This document shows positions 47,895 to 55,398 of a stretch of DNA of 64,000 bases, piece after piece. Made by a program: the position numbers and the translations under genes. The notes under the pieces were generated by a model. It saw only the letters and a list, made by a program, of their open reading frames with translations. It was not told the origin of the DNA and made no database searches. Source of the DNA: Pseudoalteromonas sp. N1230-9 (GTDB lineage Bacteria; Pseudomonadota; Gammaproteobacteria; Enterobacterales; Alteromonadaceae); contig NZ_CP090419.1 in NCBI RefSeq assembly GCF_032716425.1, forward strand, positions 3,593,001 through 3,657,000. Direction: 5' to 3'. Position 1 is the first letter of the stretch. Every line of letters begins with the position of its first letter.

Positions 47895-49000
47895 ACGTAT
47901 ATATAAATAGTACTGGTCGCTACTTGCCAGGAAACCCAATCGATAATGACGAAATCGAAGCTGTACTGGGCTTAATAAATAACAAACCCAGCCGCTTAAA
48001 AAATAAAATTTTAAAGTCGAATGGTATAAAAACACGCCACTACGCCATAAACACAAAGCAGCAAACAGTTGAAAGCAACTGTGACCTAGCTAAGAAGGCA
48101 GCTATAAGCTGCATTGAAAACAGTTTTCTACCGCGCAGTAAAATCAAGCTGTTAAGTACTGCAACCAGTCAAGGTGATATGGTTTTACCTGGGTTTAGTA
48201 GCATGTTACAAGCCGAGCTTAATATTCCTGAAGTAGAAATAAACACCAGCCATGGTATTTGCTCAAGTAGTATGATGGCGCTCAAATACGCATTCGCTAA
48301 TATCAAAGCAGAATTAAGCGATAACGCATTAGTGGTAGCAAGCGAGCTTGCCTCTCGACTATTCAAACACTCGCGCTATGAAGTAATTACAGATAATGCC
48401 GTAGATTTTAATGCCGAGTTTTTGCGCTGGATGCTCTCAGACGGGGCCGGCGCCCTACTGCTCGAAAATATCCCTAGACCTAACACCACAAGTTTAAAAA
48501 TCGAATGGATAAAAAGCTTTTCTCACGCTGACGTATACGATACCTGCATGTCATTAGGCAAAAGTAAAAATGAGGATATAAAAACCTGGCAAGACTACCC
48601 AACCTACGCTGCAGCAGAAAAAGCTGGCGCATTATTGCTCAGGCAAGATGTTAGGCTATTAGATAATATCGTTACCGTTGGTGTTAATGGATTTTTAAAA
48701 CTCATAAATGCAGGTGATGTCGACGTTGATAAAATCGATCATGTACTTTGCCATTTTTCATCACACTATTTCAAAGGCAAAATTTTTGAAATGCTAGAAC
48801 AAGCTGGCACTTTTATTCCTGAAGAAAAATGGTACACAAATCTCTATGACAGAGGAAATACCGGCTGCGCTTCATTATTTATCATGCTGGATGAGTTTAT
48901 AAAAACGCATACTTTAAACTCAGGCGACACGATTCTGTGTATGGTTCCTGAGTCAGGCCGATTTAACTGCGCATATATGCTGCTAACAATAGAGAAATAA
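47891..49000 (+). CDS. Beta-ketoacyl-ACP synthase III-like enzyme
   Basis: Thiolase-fold enzyme of 369 residues resembling FabH and its secondary-metabolism relatives. The catalytic triad is visible: Cys124 in HGICSSSMMA, His288 (or 292) in CHFSSHYF, and Asn323 in RGNTGCAS. It is longer than housekeeping FabH and has diverged in the substrate loops. The start is a GTG at 47891 with AAAGGAAG upstream, overlapping the previous stop. It probably condenses an acyl-CoA or acyl-ACP to begin a lipid or small-molecule product used by the diiron protein next to it. Substrate unknown. Confidence 0.85.
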   Translation: MNVYINSTGRYLPGNPIDNDEIEAVLGLINNKPSRLKNKILKSNGIKTRHYAINTKQQTVESNCDLAKKAAISCIENSFLPRSKIKLLSTATSQGDMVLPGFSSMLQAELNIPEVEINTSHGICSSSMMALKYAFANIKAELSDNALVVASELASRLFKHSRYEVITDNAVDFNAEFLRWMLSDGAGALLLENIPRPNTTSLKIEWIKSFSHADVYDTCMSLGKSKNEDIKTWQDYPTYAAAEKAGALLLRQDVRLLDNIVTVGVNGFLKLINAGDVDVDKIDHVLCHFSSHYFKGKIFEMLEQAGTFIPEEKWYTNLYDRGNTGCASLFIMLDEFIKTHTLNSGDTILCMVPESGRFNCAYMLLTIEK

Positions 49001-49001
49001 C

Positions 49002-49688
49002 ATGGAACATTACATTCAAACTGAGCTTGGTAAGAAATGCCTACAACAGTTACTACAAGTATGGCTTGATTTTGATCGCAATCTGTCAAAAGTGCCAATA
49101 GTAAAACGATTAGAAACGGGTAAATTAAGCCAACAAGATTACCGTCATTTATTGCTCAATATGCGTCAACAAGTGATTGAAGGTTCAAGGTGGATAAGCC
49201 GCAGCGCATCCAGTTTTGACCGTAATTACAGTGATGTTCGCTCTAGCGTTATCCATCATGCCCACGAAGAACACCGCGACTATTTGATGATCGAGAAAGA
49301 CTACCTAGCAGCCGGTGGCAACCTTGATGATATACAAACAGCCGACAGAAATTTAGGCTCAGAGGCGCTGCATGGTTACCTAATGTACAGCGCCAGTAAA
49401 CCCAACCCAGTTGCGCTCATTGGTGCTATGTGGATCATTGAAGGGTTAGGAAACAAAATGTCACTCAAGTGGGCCAAGCTGATTAAAGAGCACTTACAAC
49501 CCACAGCAAACATCACTCGTTTTTTAGAATATCATGGCAAAAATGATGTTGAGCACCTAAAAGAACTTTATCAACTCATTGATCGCGTCGCATCCTCAAA
49601 CGAAAAAGTGGCCACCATCGTTAAAACAGCTAAGGTTGTAGGGCGTTTGTATTGCTTGCAACTAGAGGAGATTGATAATGAGCAATAA
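49002..49688 (+). CDS. Haem-oxygenase-like diiron protein (HDO/TenA-PqqC fold)
   Basis: All-helical protein of 228 residues in the iron-containing redox enzyme group. Candidate diiron ligands follow the HDO pattern: Glu60 (QVIEGSRW), His88/His91 (HHAHEEHRDY), Glu147 (WIIEGLGNKM), and His178-x3-Asp182-x2-His185 (EYHGKNDVEH). Family members oxidise or cleave amino acids and fatty acids with O2; UndA makes terminal alkenes from fatty acids. It starts one base after the KAS III-like stop. Together they suggest an O2-dependent tailoring step on an acyl product. The exact reaction is unknown. Confidence 0.82.
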   Translation: MEHYIQTELGKKCLQQLLQVWLDFDRNLSKVPIVKRLETGKLSQQDYRHLLLNMRQQVIEGSRWISRSASSFDRNYSDVRSSVIHHAHEEHRDYLMIEKDYLAAGGNLDDIQTADRNLGSEALHGYLMYSASKPNPVALIGAMWIIEGLGNKMSLKWAKLIKEHLQPTANITRFLEYHGKNDVEHLKELYQLIDRVASSNEKVATIVKTAKVVGRLYCLQLEEIDNEQ

Positions 49689-50502
49689 CCAAAGCGCCTA
49701 CCTAAGGGCACTAAAAAATGATGACTCTCTGCCTATTGAGCAACAAGCATTAACACTTTGGCACAAAGATTTAGAAAATCGCTTTCGCTGGACACTAAGG
49801 CCCATTTTGCAGTTTGTATTTGCTATTTTATTGCATCTGATTTGGTTTTTAAAAAGGCTGCCATTACCACAATTTAGTGCGCATACATTTTTACAAAAAA
49901 CCATTTGCTGGTTTTGTAAGTACTTTGTTTCGCCAGAGGCGAATATGCTTATTCTTAGGCACTTTGCCACAGAATCAAATATTTTAAATTTCCTTTCAGA
50001 AAACACAGATCACAGTTATAGAGTGAATCTATACCCTAAAACAATAGACGACATGCTACACAATAGCTTTGTTGATCACGACCAAGAATTGTTTGAGTCC
50101 TTCGCACAACTCGGCAATGCTCAAACACATATTAATAAATCCAATCGATATAATTGGAAAAGTTGGCAACCAATTAATATGAAAGATTTTTTCATCGAAA
50201 AAAAAGCCACGCAAGTCATTGATTTTGAAACCGCACATGCCTTATTTATGTGCTTGTTTTGCTTATTATTAAAACGTGATGAATATCGCGATGCCATTAA
50301 TGGATTCAACCTAGATCACAGCATCGCAATTAGAATAGGAAAAATAATCAACGATAGCTCATTAACCGAGTACGCATATAATAAATACCCGCATTACCTC
50401 GTAGGCCCGTGGAATTTAGGGCAACGATTTTTAATGCACGGCTTTTTTACAGAACATATGTACGCCAAACTCGAAGCAATGAGAAAACAGCAAATCGCTT
50501 AA
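49678..50502 (+). CDS. Conserved hypothetical protein of the KAS III-diiron operon
   Basis: Protein of 274 residues with no family that I recognise. A hydrophobic segment (FVFAILLHLIWFL) lies near residue 50, and a second, partly hydrophobic stretch (HALFMCLFCLLL) near 190. Between and after them are His/Asp-containing motifs (SFVDHDQELFESF, NLDHSIAIRIGKII, GPWNLGQRFLMHGFFTEHMY). It is probably membrane-associated. AGGAG lies eight bases before the ATG at 49678, inside the end of the previous gene, so the four genes are translationally coupled. The histidines could be catalytic, but this is speculation. Confidence 0.7.
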   Translation: MSNNQSAYLRALKNDDSLPIEQQALTLWHKDLENRFRWTLRPILQFVFAILLHLIWFLKRLPLPQFSAHTFLQKTICWFCKYFVSPEANMLILRHFATESNILNFLSENTDHSYRVNLYPKTIDDMLHNSFVDHDQELFESFAQLGNAQTHINKSNRYNWKSWQPINMKDFFIEKKATQVIDFETAHALFMCLFCLLLKRDEYRDAINGFNLDHSIAIRIGKIINDSSLTEYAYNKYPHYLVGPWNLGQRFLMHGFFTEHMYAKLEAMRKQQIA

Positions 50503-50589
50503 TGTGTTGGAAATAAAGGCTAAGTTATAACTCTTACTGCCTTAATTAACTTACATATACTCATTACAACGCCGTGCAGCTATAGAAAC

Positions 50590-50649
50590 AACAGGGCTTG
50601 GACCACAGTGACTGCAAGTGTCAGCATTGCTATTACCATGAGCCCTGTT
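50590..50649. repeat. Imperfect stem-loop with 9-bp perfect ends
   Basis: AACAGGGCT (50590-50598) and AGCCCTGTT (50641-50649) are inverted copies around a 42-base loop, with TGG/CCA just inside. It lies between the KAS III operon and the triplicated membrane genes and may be a remnant of a mobile palindrome or an RNA structure. Confidence 0.4.
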
Positions 50650-50724
50650 AGGTGGGTGATTCTTTAGAACAACTTATATCTGGCGCTGTGTATGATTTAA
50701 GTTCAAGTGTTGACTGGTTTTAAT

Positions 50725-51087
50725 ATGTTTATAATACCTGAGTTCATTTTTTTTATAATATCACTTCCTGTCGTGATAGCATTCTTGGTTTCAACCCTGT
50801 GCTTCACTCGTATTTCAATGAAGCACATTGAGAGAAAAATGCGCGAAGAAGGAATACACGAGCCTCTATGGGATAAAGGCATAGGTATAAGGGTGACTAT
50901 GTATGGAAAAGTTATTAGGCGACAAAAACCTGCAAAAGCTACTGTTGTTAATGATGAAGCAATTTTACGGCACGCCAGACCTATTGATTTAATTTTAGCT
51001 CGCGTAATGCATGTATCATTTTTAGGTTTGATGTTAATAATTGCCTATGGTTATTTTGCGTATGATTTAGGGGAAGGCGCTTACTAA
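50725..51087 (+). CDS. Small membrane protein, tandem copy 1 of 3
   Basis: Protein of 120 residues, family not recognised. An N-terminal helix (FFIISLPVVIAFLVSTLCF), a basic central segment (ISMKHIERKMREEGIHEPLWDKGIGIR, followed by RRQKP) and a C-terminal helix (VSFLGLMLIIAYGYFAYDLGEG) suggest two membrane spans with a cytoplasmic loop. I start at 50725 because copies 2 and 3 begin at the same point (MFTIPE, MYIIPE). Copies 2 and 3 follow directly. Confidence 0.75.
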   Translation: MFIIPEFIFFIISLPVVIAFLVSTLCFTRISMKHIERKMREEGIHEPLWDKGIGIRVTMYGKVIRRQKPAKATVVNDEAILRHARPIDLILARVMHVSFLGLMLIIAYGYFAYDLGEGAY

Positions 51088-51103
51088 ACAAGGTTACTTT
51101 TAA

Positions 51104-51487
51104 ATGTTTACTATACCTGAAAATATTTTCTGGATTTTAGCTGGACCATCATTTATTGCTTTTTTAATCTCAACTCTAGGCTTCACTCGCATTTCGATGA
51201 AGCATATTGAGAAGAAAATGCGTGACGAAGGAATACACGAGCCTCTTTGGGATAAAGGAATAGGCATAAGAGTGACCATGTATGGCAAAGTAATTCGTCG
51301 TCAAAAACATGCCCAAGCAACCATCGTTAACGACGAAGCGATACTTCGTCACGCACGCCCGATTGATCTTGTACTCGCTCGAGCGATGCATTACTCTCTC
51401 ATTATTATGATGATCTTTGCGACCTATGGTTATTTTGCGTATGACTTAGGGGAGCGCTTATTAAATTTATATTGGATTAGTAAGTAG
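51104..51487 (+). CDS. Small membrane protein, tandem copy 2 of 3
   Basis: Protein of 127 residues, clearly a paralogue of its two neighbours: the block RISMKHIEKKMRDEGIHEPL and the following WDKGIGIRVTMYGKVIRRQK are nearly identical. It is seven residues longer at the C-terminus than the others (NLYWISK). It begins 16 bases after copy 1, with AAGG before the ATG, so it is probably on the same transcript. Function unknown. Confidence 0.75.
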   Translation: MFTIPENIFWILAGPSFIAFLISTLGFTRISMKHIEKKMRDEGIHEPLWDKGIGIRVTMYGKVIRRQKHAQATIVNDEAILRHARPIDLVLARAMHYSLIIMMIFATYGYFAYDLGERLLNLYWISK

Positions 51488-51545
51488 TCGTAATACTGAT
51501 AAATCATGATGTACTCTCGACTCTTAAATGAATTGAACTAAAACG

Positions 51546-51908
51546 ATGTATATAATACCCGAGTTCATTTTTTTTATAATATCACTTCCAGCATTTGTCT
51601 CTTTTCTCATTTCAGCCTTGTGTTTCACTCGCATTTCAATGAAGCACATTGAGAGAAAAATGCGCGAAGAAGGAATACACGAGCCTCTATGGGATAAAGG
51701 TATAGGTATCAGGATTAATATGTACGCAATAGTAATTCGTCGTCAAAAACCTGCCAAAGCAACCATCATTAACGATGAAGCAATACTTCGCCATGCACGC
51801 CCGATTGATCTTGTACTCGCTCGAGCCATGCATTGCTCATTAGTTGCTATGATGATCTTTGCGACCTATGGTTATTTTGCATATGACTTAGGGGAGCGAG
51901 CTTATTGA
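51546..51908 (+). CDS. Small membrane protein, tandem copy 3 of 3
   Basis: Protein of 120 residues. At DNA level its first third is almost identical to copy 1 while its last third is almost identical to copy 2, so it is a mosaic. The central loop differs slightly (INMYAIVIRRQKPAKATI). It ends at the base next to the stop codon of the convergent esterase gene, with no terminator between them. Function unknown. Confidence 0.75.
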   Translation: MYIIPEFIFFIISLPAFVSFLISALCFTRISMKHIERKMREEGIHEPLWDKGIGIRINMYAIVIRRQKPAKATIINDEAILRHARPIDLVLARAMHCSLVAMMIFATYGYFAYDLGERAY

Positions 51909-53087
51909 TTATAGCAGCCCTTGCAACCTCGTTTTTGTCTCTTTTAAGTAATTAAGGTAAGGGTAAGCGTCATCGGCAACTGCTATTGCAGCCTCAATGT
52001 GGACTAATGCTTGGCGAGTATTACCTTGCATTTCATAGCCATATGACAAAGCTGACAAGGCGTACGCTGATTTAGGATAGTTTTTGATATTGTACTTAAA
52101 CACCTCAATCGCGCGCTCAAATTGCTGGTTATCCGTTAAGCTGTAACCAAGTAACCTAACGGCACGGTCTGGTGGCGCTATTTGCTCACCCCATTGCTGG
52201 GATAAACGTTGATAATAGGCATCAATCGATGAAACATCATCGCCCAGTGCACTCAAAGGCATATGTTTAGATAAAAATAAACCATGGTAAGCATTAAATG
52301 CCCCTGCAGCTGAGGTTAGGTTATGCGAAACACCTGCAAAGGCATCACTCTTAAAGCGCAGATTTTGCACCTTACTATTTTGCATCGTTTGCTGCATATC
52401 ATCGTATCTTTCGCGCATAATGCCGGCTTCTTCGCCGATATTCATATATACATAGCTGTTGATACTGTTGGCTTTAGTAATAAAGGTTTTTAAGCTATTA
52501 ACTGGGGCACCATAGTTCCACCATACCGCAGGGCTATAAGCAATATGTGCTTGAAATAGCTCGGGGTTAGCCTGCATTGCGTAAAGAGCAAATACACCAG
52601 CCGCGGAAGCTCCTGCAATAACTCTATAATCATGAGTGCGATACTGCTTATTAACCAAAGGCATCAGTTCTTGTTCTACGAAAGCTAAAAACTTTGCTGC
52701 ACCACCGCCTTCGCCAACGGGCCCTTGTGGTTCTTTGTTCACTGTGGGGTAAAAATCTCTAAGTCGATTGGTGCTTTCAATCGCAACAATAATTGCCTCT
52801 GGCGCTTGATCATTTTGCTGTAAGCGCTCAAGCACAGCATTTATTAATGGCACATTATCAGCCCCATCTAAACGATAGATAACAGGGTATTTCTTATTTG
52901 GATGAGCCAGATAGCTTTTTGGTAATTGCACAACGACAGTGCGTTGCTCATTTAAAATGGTCGATTTAAAACTGTGGGTTTGCTGGGTATAATTAGGGGT
53001 TTGCTTTTTAATTTCAGACTGCGCCAACGTATTTTGGGTACACAAAAGAAAAAAGCTACTTAAAAAAGTAATTGATAAAAAGCGCAT
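51909..53087 (-). CDS. Exported esterase-like alpha/beta hydrolase with C-terminal TPR
   Basis: Protein of 392 residues with signal peptide MRFLSITFLSSFFLLCTQNTLA. The body is of the putative-esterase (enterochelin esterase/esterase D) type: YPVIYRLDGADNVPL, IIVAIESTNRLRDFYPT, nucleophile elbow IAGASAAG, and GVSHN with the catalytic His. The C-terminal 80 residues contain TPR-like helices (NQQFERAIEVFKYNIKNYPKSAYALSALSYGYEMQGN). The start at 53087 has AAGGGA upstream; 24 codons further upstream are less likely. Substrate unknown. It follows the MarR gene in the same direction after about 85 bases. Confidence 0.85.
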   Translation of the reverse strand: MRFLSITFLSSFFLLCTQNTLAQSEIKKQTPNYTQQTHSFKSTILNEQRTVVVQLPKSYLAHPNKKYPVIYRLDGADNVPLINAVLERLQQNDQAPEAIIVAIESTNRLRDFYPTVNKEPQGPVGEGGGAAKFLAFVEQELMPLVNKQYRTHDYRVIAGASAAGVFALYAMQANPELFQAHIAYSPAVWWNYGAPVNSLKTFITKANSINSYVYMNIGEEAGIMRERYDDMQQTMQNSKVQNLRFKSDAFAGVSHNLTSAAGAFNAYHGLFLSKHMPLSALGDDVSSIDAYYQRLSQQWGEQIAPPDRAVRLLGYSLTDNQQFERAIEVFKYNIKNYPKSAYALSALSYGYEMQGNTRQALVHIEAAIAVADDAYPYLNYLKETKTRLQGLL

Positions 53088-53173
53088 GGCTAGTCCCTTA
53101 GAGAAAAAGTACCCTAAAGCTAACAAACTTTTAGAGATAAAAGAAGACACATATAGCAAAGTCTAATTAAATA

Positions 53174-53686
53174 TTAACTAATTGATTTTTCGACCGGACA
53201 GCCCACTTTTCTACAAATATCTTCATTGCATAAACGGCACACTCTTTGTGCCTTTATTTTTTGGTTAGTAAAGTTACCTAAACACACTTCAAGTAAGGTT
53301 ATCAGCTGCTGACGGCTTTCATCATCATAATGACTCAAAAGATCAGCGGTCACTTTTTCGCGGGCCGCTAACACTCTACTCACTCGAGAAGCTCCTTGTT
53401 CCGTAATCGTAAGTACAACCGAGCGAGCATCTAACTTACTTTTCACACGTTTAACCAGCTTTTCAACTTCAAGCGTGTTAATCAAACGCACAGCACCTGA
53501 ATGAGTCAGCCCTAGCACTTTACTCAAGACATCAATCGTTTCTTCAGGGTGATTATAAATAGCCACCAAAGCTGCTTCATGATTTAGGCTTCGACCACCC
53601 AAATTTAAAATTTCATTCTCTATTCGACTCGAGACCTCTGTAGCAAAGGCGCCAAGTAGGTTTGCGATGTATTTATTTTCGTTCAT
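53174..53686 (-). CDS. MarR family regulator with C-terminal cysteine cluster
   Basis: Winged-helix MarR-type protein of 170 residues; the DNA-binding part is about 35-105 (LGLTHSGAVRLINTLEVEKLVKR, KLDARSVVLTITEQG). The last 25 residues carry four Cys (CRLCNEDICRKVGC), unusual for MarR and suggestive of a zinc or iron-sulfur site or a redox switch. It is divergent from the haloalkane dehalogenase gene, with a 33-bp palindrome between them that is most likely its operator. It probably represses both directions. Confidence 0.88.
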   Translation of the reverse strand: MNENKYIANLLGAFATEVSSRIENEILNLGGRSLNHEAALVAIYNHPEETIDVLSKVLGLTHSGAVRLINTLEVEKLVKRVKSKLDARSVVLTITEQGASRVSRVLAAREKVTADLLSHYDDESRQQLITLLEVCLGNFTNQKIKAQRVCRLCNEDICRKVGCPVEKSIS

Positions 53687-53740
53687 AACTCAAATTATAT
53701 GTGATTCGATCATAAAAAAATATAGACATGATAAAATTCC

Positions 53741-53773
53741 ACATTATTATATGACTCAGTCATATAATAATGT
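53741..53773. promoter_or_regulatory. 33-bp perfect palindrome, probable MarR operator
   Basis: Two exact 15-bp inverted arms (ACATTATTATATGAC at 53741-53755 and its complement at 53759-53773) around TCA. It ends 15 bases before the dehalogenase ATG and covers its promoter/leader. A weaker ATTATATG...CATAA copy lies near 53695-53715, before the MarR gene. Confidence 0.8.
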
Positions 53774-53787
53774 TAGAGGAATACAAT

Positions 53788-54669
53788 ATGAAATCAGAGA
53801 CACTCCAATATGCGAAAAAATATTGCAATGTATTAGGCAAACGTATGGCCTATATAGACGAAGGAAGTGGCGATCCGATCGTATTCCTTCATGGCAATCC
53901 AACTTCCAGCTATCTTTGGCGAAATGTAATGCCTTATTTATCATCAAAAGGACGTTTAATTGCAATCGACATGATCGGCATGGGAGACTCAGACAAGCTC
54001 AGCCAAACAGATGACAGTAGCTACTCTTTATTTGAAAACAGTAAATATACTTTCGCTCTTTTAGAGAAACTTGAGATTAAAAACAATGTAACACTAGTAC
54101 TACATGACTGGGGGTCAGGAGTTGGCTTTCATTGGGCTAAGCAAAATCCGCATGCCATAAAAGCTATCGCATTCATGGAAGCCATAGTAACGCCATTTCC
54201 GTCATGGGAAGATTTTCCTGCTGATTTACATGGCCCTATTGGAGCACTACGTTCTGATGAAGGACTAAAGATGGCATTAGAAGACAACTTTTTTATCGAA
54301 ACATTGCTTCCAGCTGCGATCTTACGTCCTTTAAGCGATAAAGAGCATGCAGAGTATCGTCGTCCATTTTTAGAAAGTGGGGAGAATCGAAGAGCAACAC
54401 TTGCAGGGCCTCGCCAGTTACCTATTGCTGGTGAACCGGCGCAAACCGTAGAAATAGTACAAAGTTATGCAAACTTCCTCGCTAGCTCAGAGGATATTCC
54501 AAAACTATTTATTAATGCTGAACCTGGCGCTTTTCTCGTTGGCTTTGCAAGAGATTTTGTAAGGACCTGGCCAAATCTAAAAGAAGTCACTGTTAAAGGA
54601 AGCCACTTCATTCAAGAAGATTCCCCGCATGAAATAGGCAAAGCGATTGCTGAATGGTTACCTAACTAG
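53788..54669 (+). CDS. Haloalkane dehalogenase (HLD-II type)
   Basis: Alpha/beta hydrolase of 293 residues. Its active site matches LinB/DhaA almost residue by residue: Asn37 in HGNPTSSYLWRN, nucleophile Asp107 with Trp108 in LHDWGSG, acid Glu131 in FMEAI, and His273 in GSHFIQED (LinB has Asn38, Asp108, Trp109, Glu132, His272). It would hydrolyse carbon-halogen bonds to alcohols in the cytoplasm; marine halogenated metabolites are plausible substrates. The start at 53788 has AGAGGA upstream. It is divergent from the MarR-type regulator, which probably controls it. Confidence 0.92.
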   Translation: MKSETLQYAKKYCNVLGKRMAYIDEGSGDPIVFLHGNPTSSYLWRNVMPYLSSKGRLIAIDMIGMGDSDKLSQTDDSSYSLFENSKYTFALLEKLEIKNNVTLVLHDWGSGVGFHWAKQNPHAIKAIAFMEAIVTPFPSWEDFPADLHGPIGALRSDEGLKMALEDNFFIETLLPAAILRPLSDKEHAEYRRPFLESGENRRATLAGPRQLPIAGEPAQTVEIVQSYANFLASSEDIPKLFINAEPGAFLVGFARDFVRTWPNLKEVTVKGSHFIQEDSPHEIGKAIAEWLPN

Positions 54670-54907
54670 ATTAAAGTGAAATACGGTCTAATAAAGTAAC
54701 GGTAGTTTATTGGAAAGCTAATTGGCTCATCTTTTAAAAAAAATCAAGTAACCTCTTAAAATAATTACGATTTTGAGATGATTTCTAGCGGTGTGAGTTT
54801 TTACTTTCGCTATAAGCGAATCAAGTTACCATTAAGCAATCGAGTAGAACAGCGGCTTATTTTCATTGCCAGCATGTAATTAACTGTTAACTCTATTGCT
54901 GAAATAG

Positions 54908-54940
54908 AACGTTCATACTTAAATACTAAGTATGAACGTT
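54908..54940. repeat. 14-bp perfect inverted repeat hairpin
   Basis: AACGTTCATACTTA / TAAGTATGAACGTT around AATAC, followed by TTTATTATT. It could end dehalogenase transcription. The TTCATACT core is also in the nearby 11-mer repeats. Confidence 0.7.
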
Positions 54941-54975
54941 TATTATTGCTTTTAACATGTGTCGCCCAGCAATAT

Positions 54976-55244
54976 AGTTTCATACTGAATGGGGCTGTAG
55001 GGCCCGTGTTTTGGCTTTGAAATTTTAGGCTGTAAAAATAGAGTTTCATACTGGACTTAGGTAACAGCTTATATTCTTGCTCGATTCAAATAATAAAGTT
55101 TCATACTAAGCCTGAAATATTTACCACCTTAACGAAACAAAACAGTGAAAAACTAAAACAAATTACTTGTTTCGTAGAACAAACAGCAAGAACTGGTAAA
55201 GTTTTACTGCTACAAGTCGCCACCTAGCAGTATGAAACTTTATT
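54976..55244. repeat. Cluster of AGTTTCATACT repeats (TnsB-site-like)
   Basis: Exact copies at 54976-54986, 55042-55052 and 55097-55107 (plus) and 55229-55239 (inverted). Copies 3 and 4 extend to 16 identical bases (AATAAAGTTTCATACT). Each is preceded by an A-rich stretch such as AAAATAG, recalling Tn7 end repeats (AAAATAGTTGGGAACT). A further 10-base inverted copy lies at 58713-58722. Confidence 0.5.
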
Positions 55245-55398
55245 GTTCATCCACAACAGTTGATTTTTAACAAAACAATAAGCAAGGCACGCCTTGCTTT
55301 TTCCTTACAAATGTCACTGCCGCCTCCTGTATCTAGGCAGTTCTAAGCAACCAAAGTACTAACTAACAACAGACAGATAATAGCTGTCTGTTGTTATC

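Larger units (their letters stand above)
54670..55398. other. 729-bp non-coding region rich in repeats
   Basis: No convincing gene between the dehalogenase and hipA. The region holds a long AT-rich hairpin, three direct copies and one inverted copy of AGTTTCATACT, and a short inverted repeat just before hipA's end (CAGACAGATAATAGCTGTCTG, split arms). It marks the left border of the accessory island. Confidence 0.6.

Noticed and set aside
50590..50649. Possible integron attC site, since the right end reads GTTAGGT
   Set aside because: The left end lacks the matching RYYYAAC core and no integrase or cassette array is present.
54958..55260. Complete mini Tn7-like element (MITE)
   Set aside because: TGT/ACA-type ends can be drawn, but the terminal sequences do not match each other well and no 5-bp target duplication was found.
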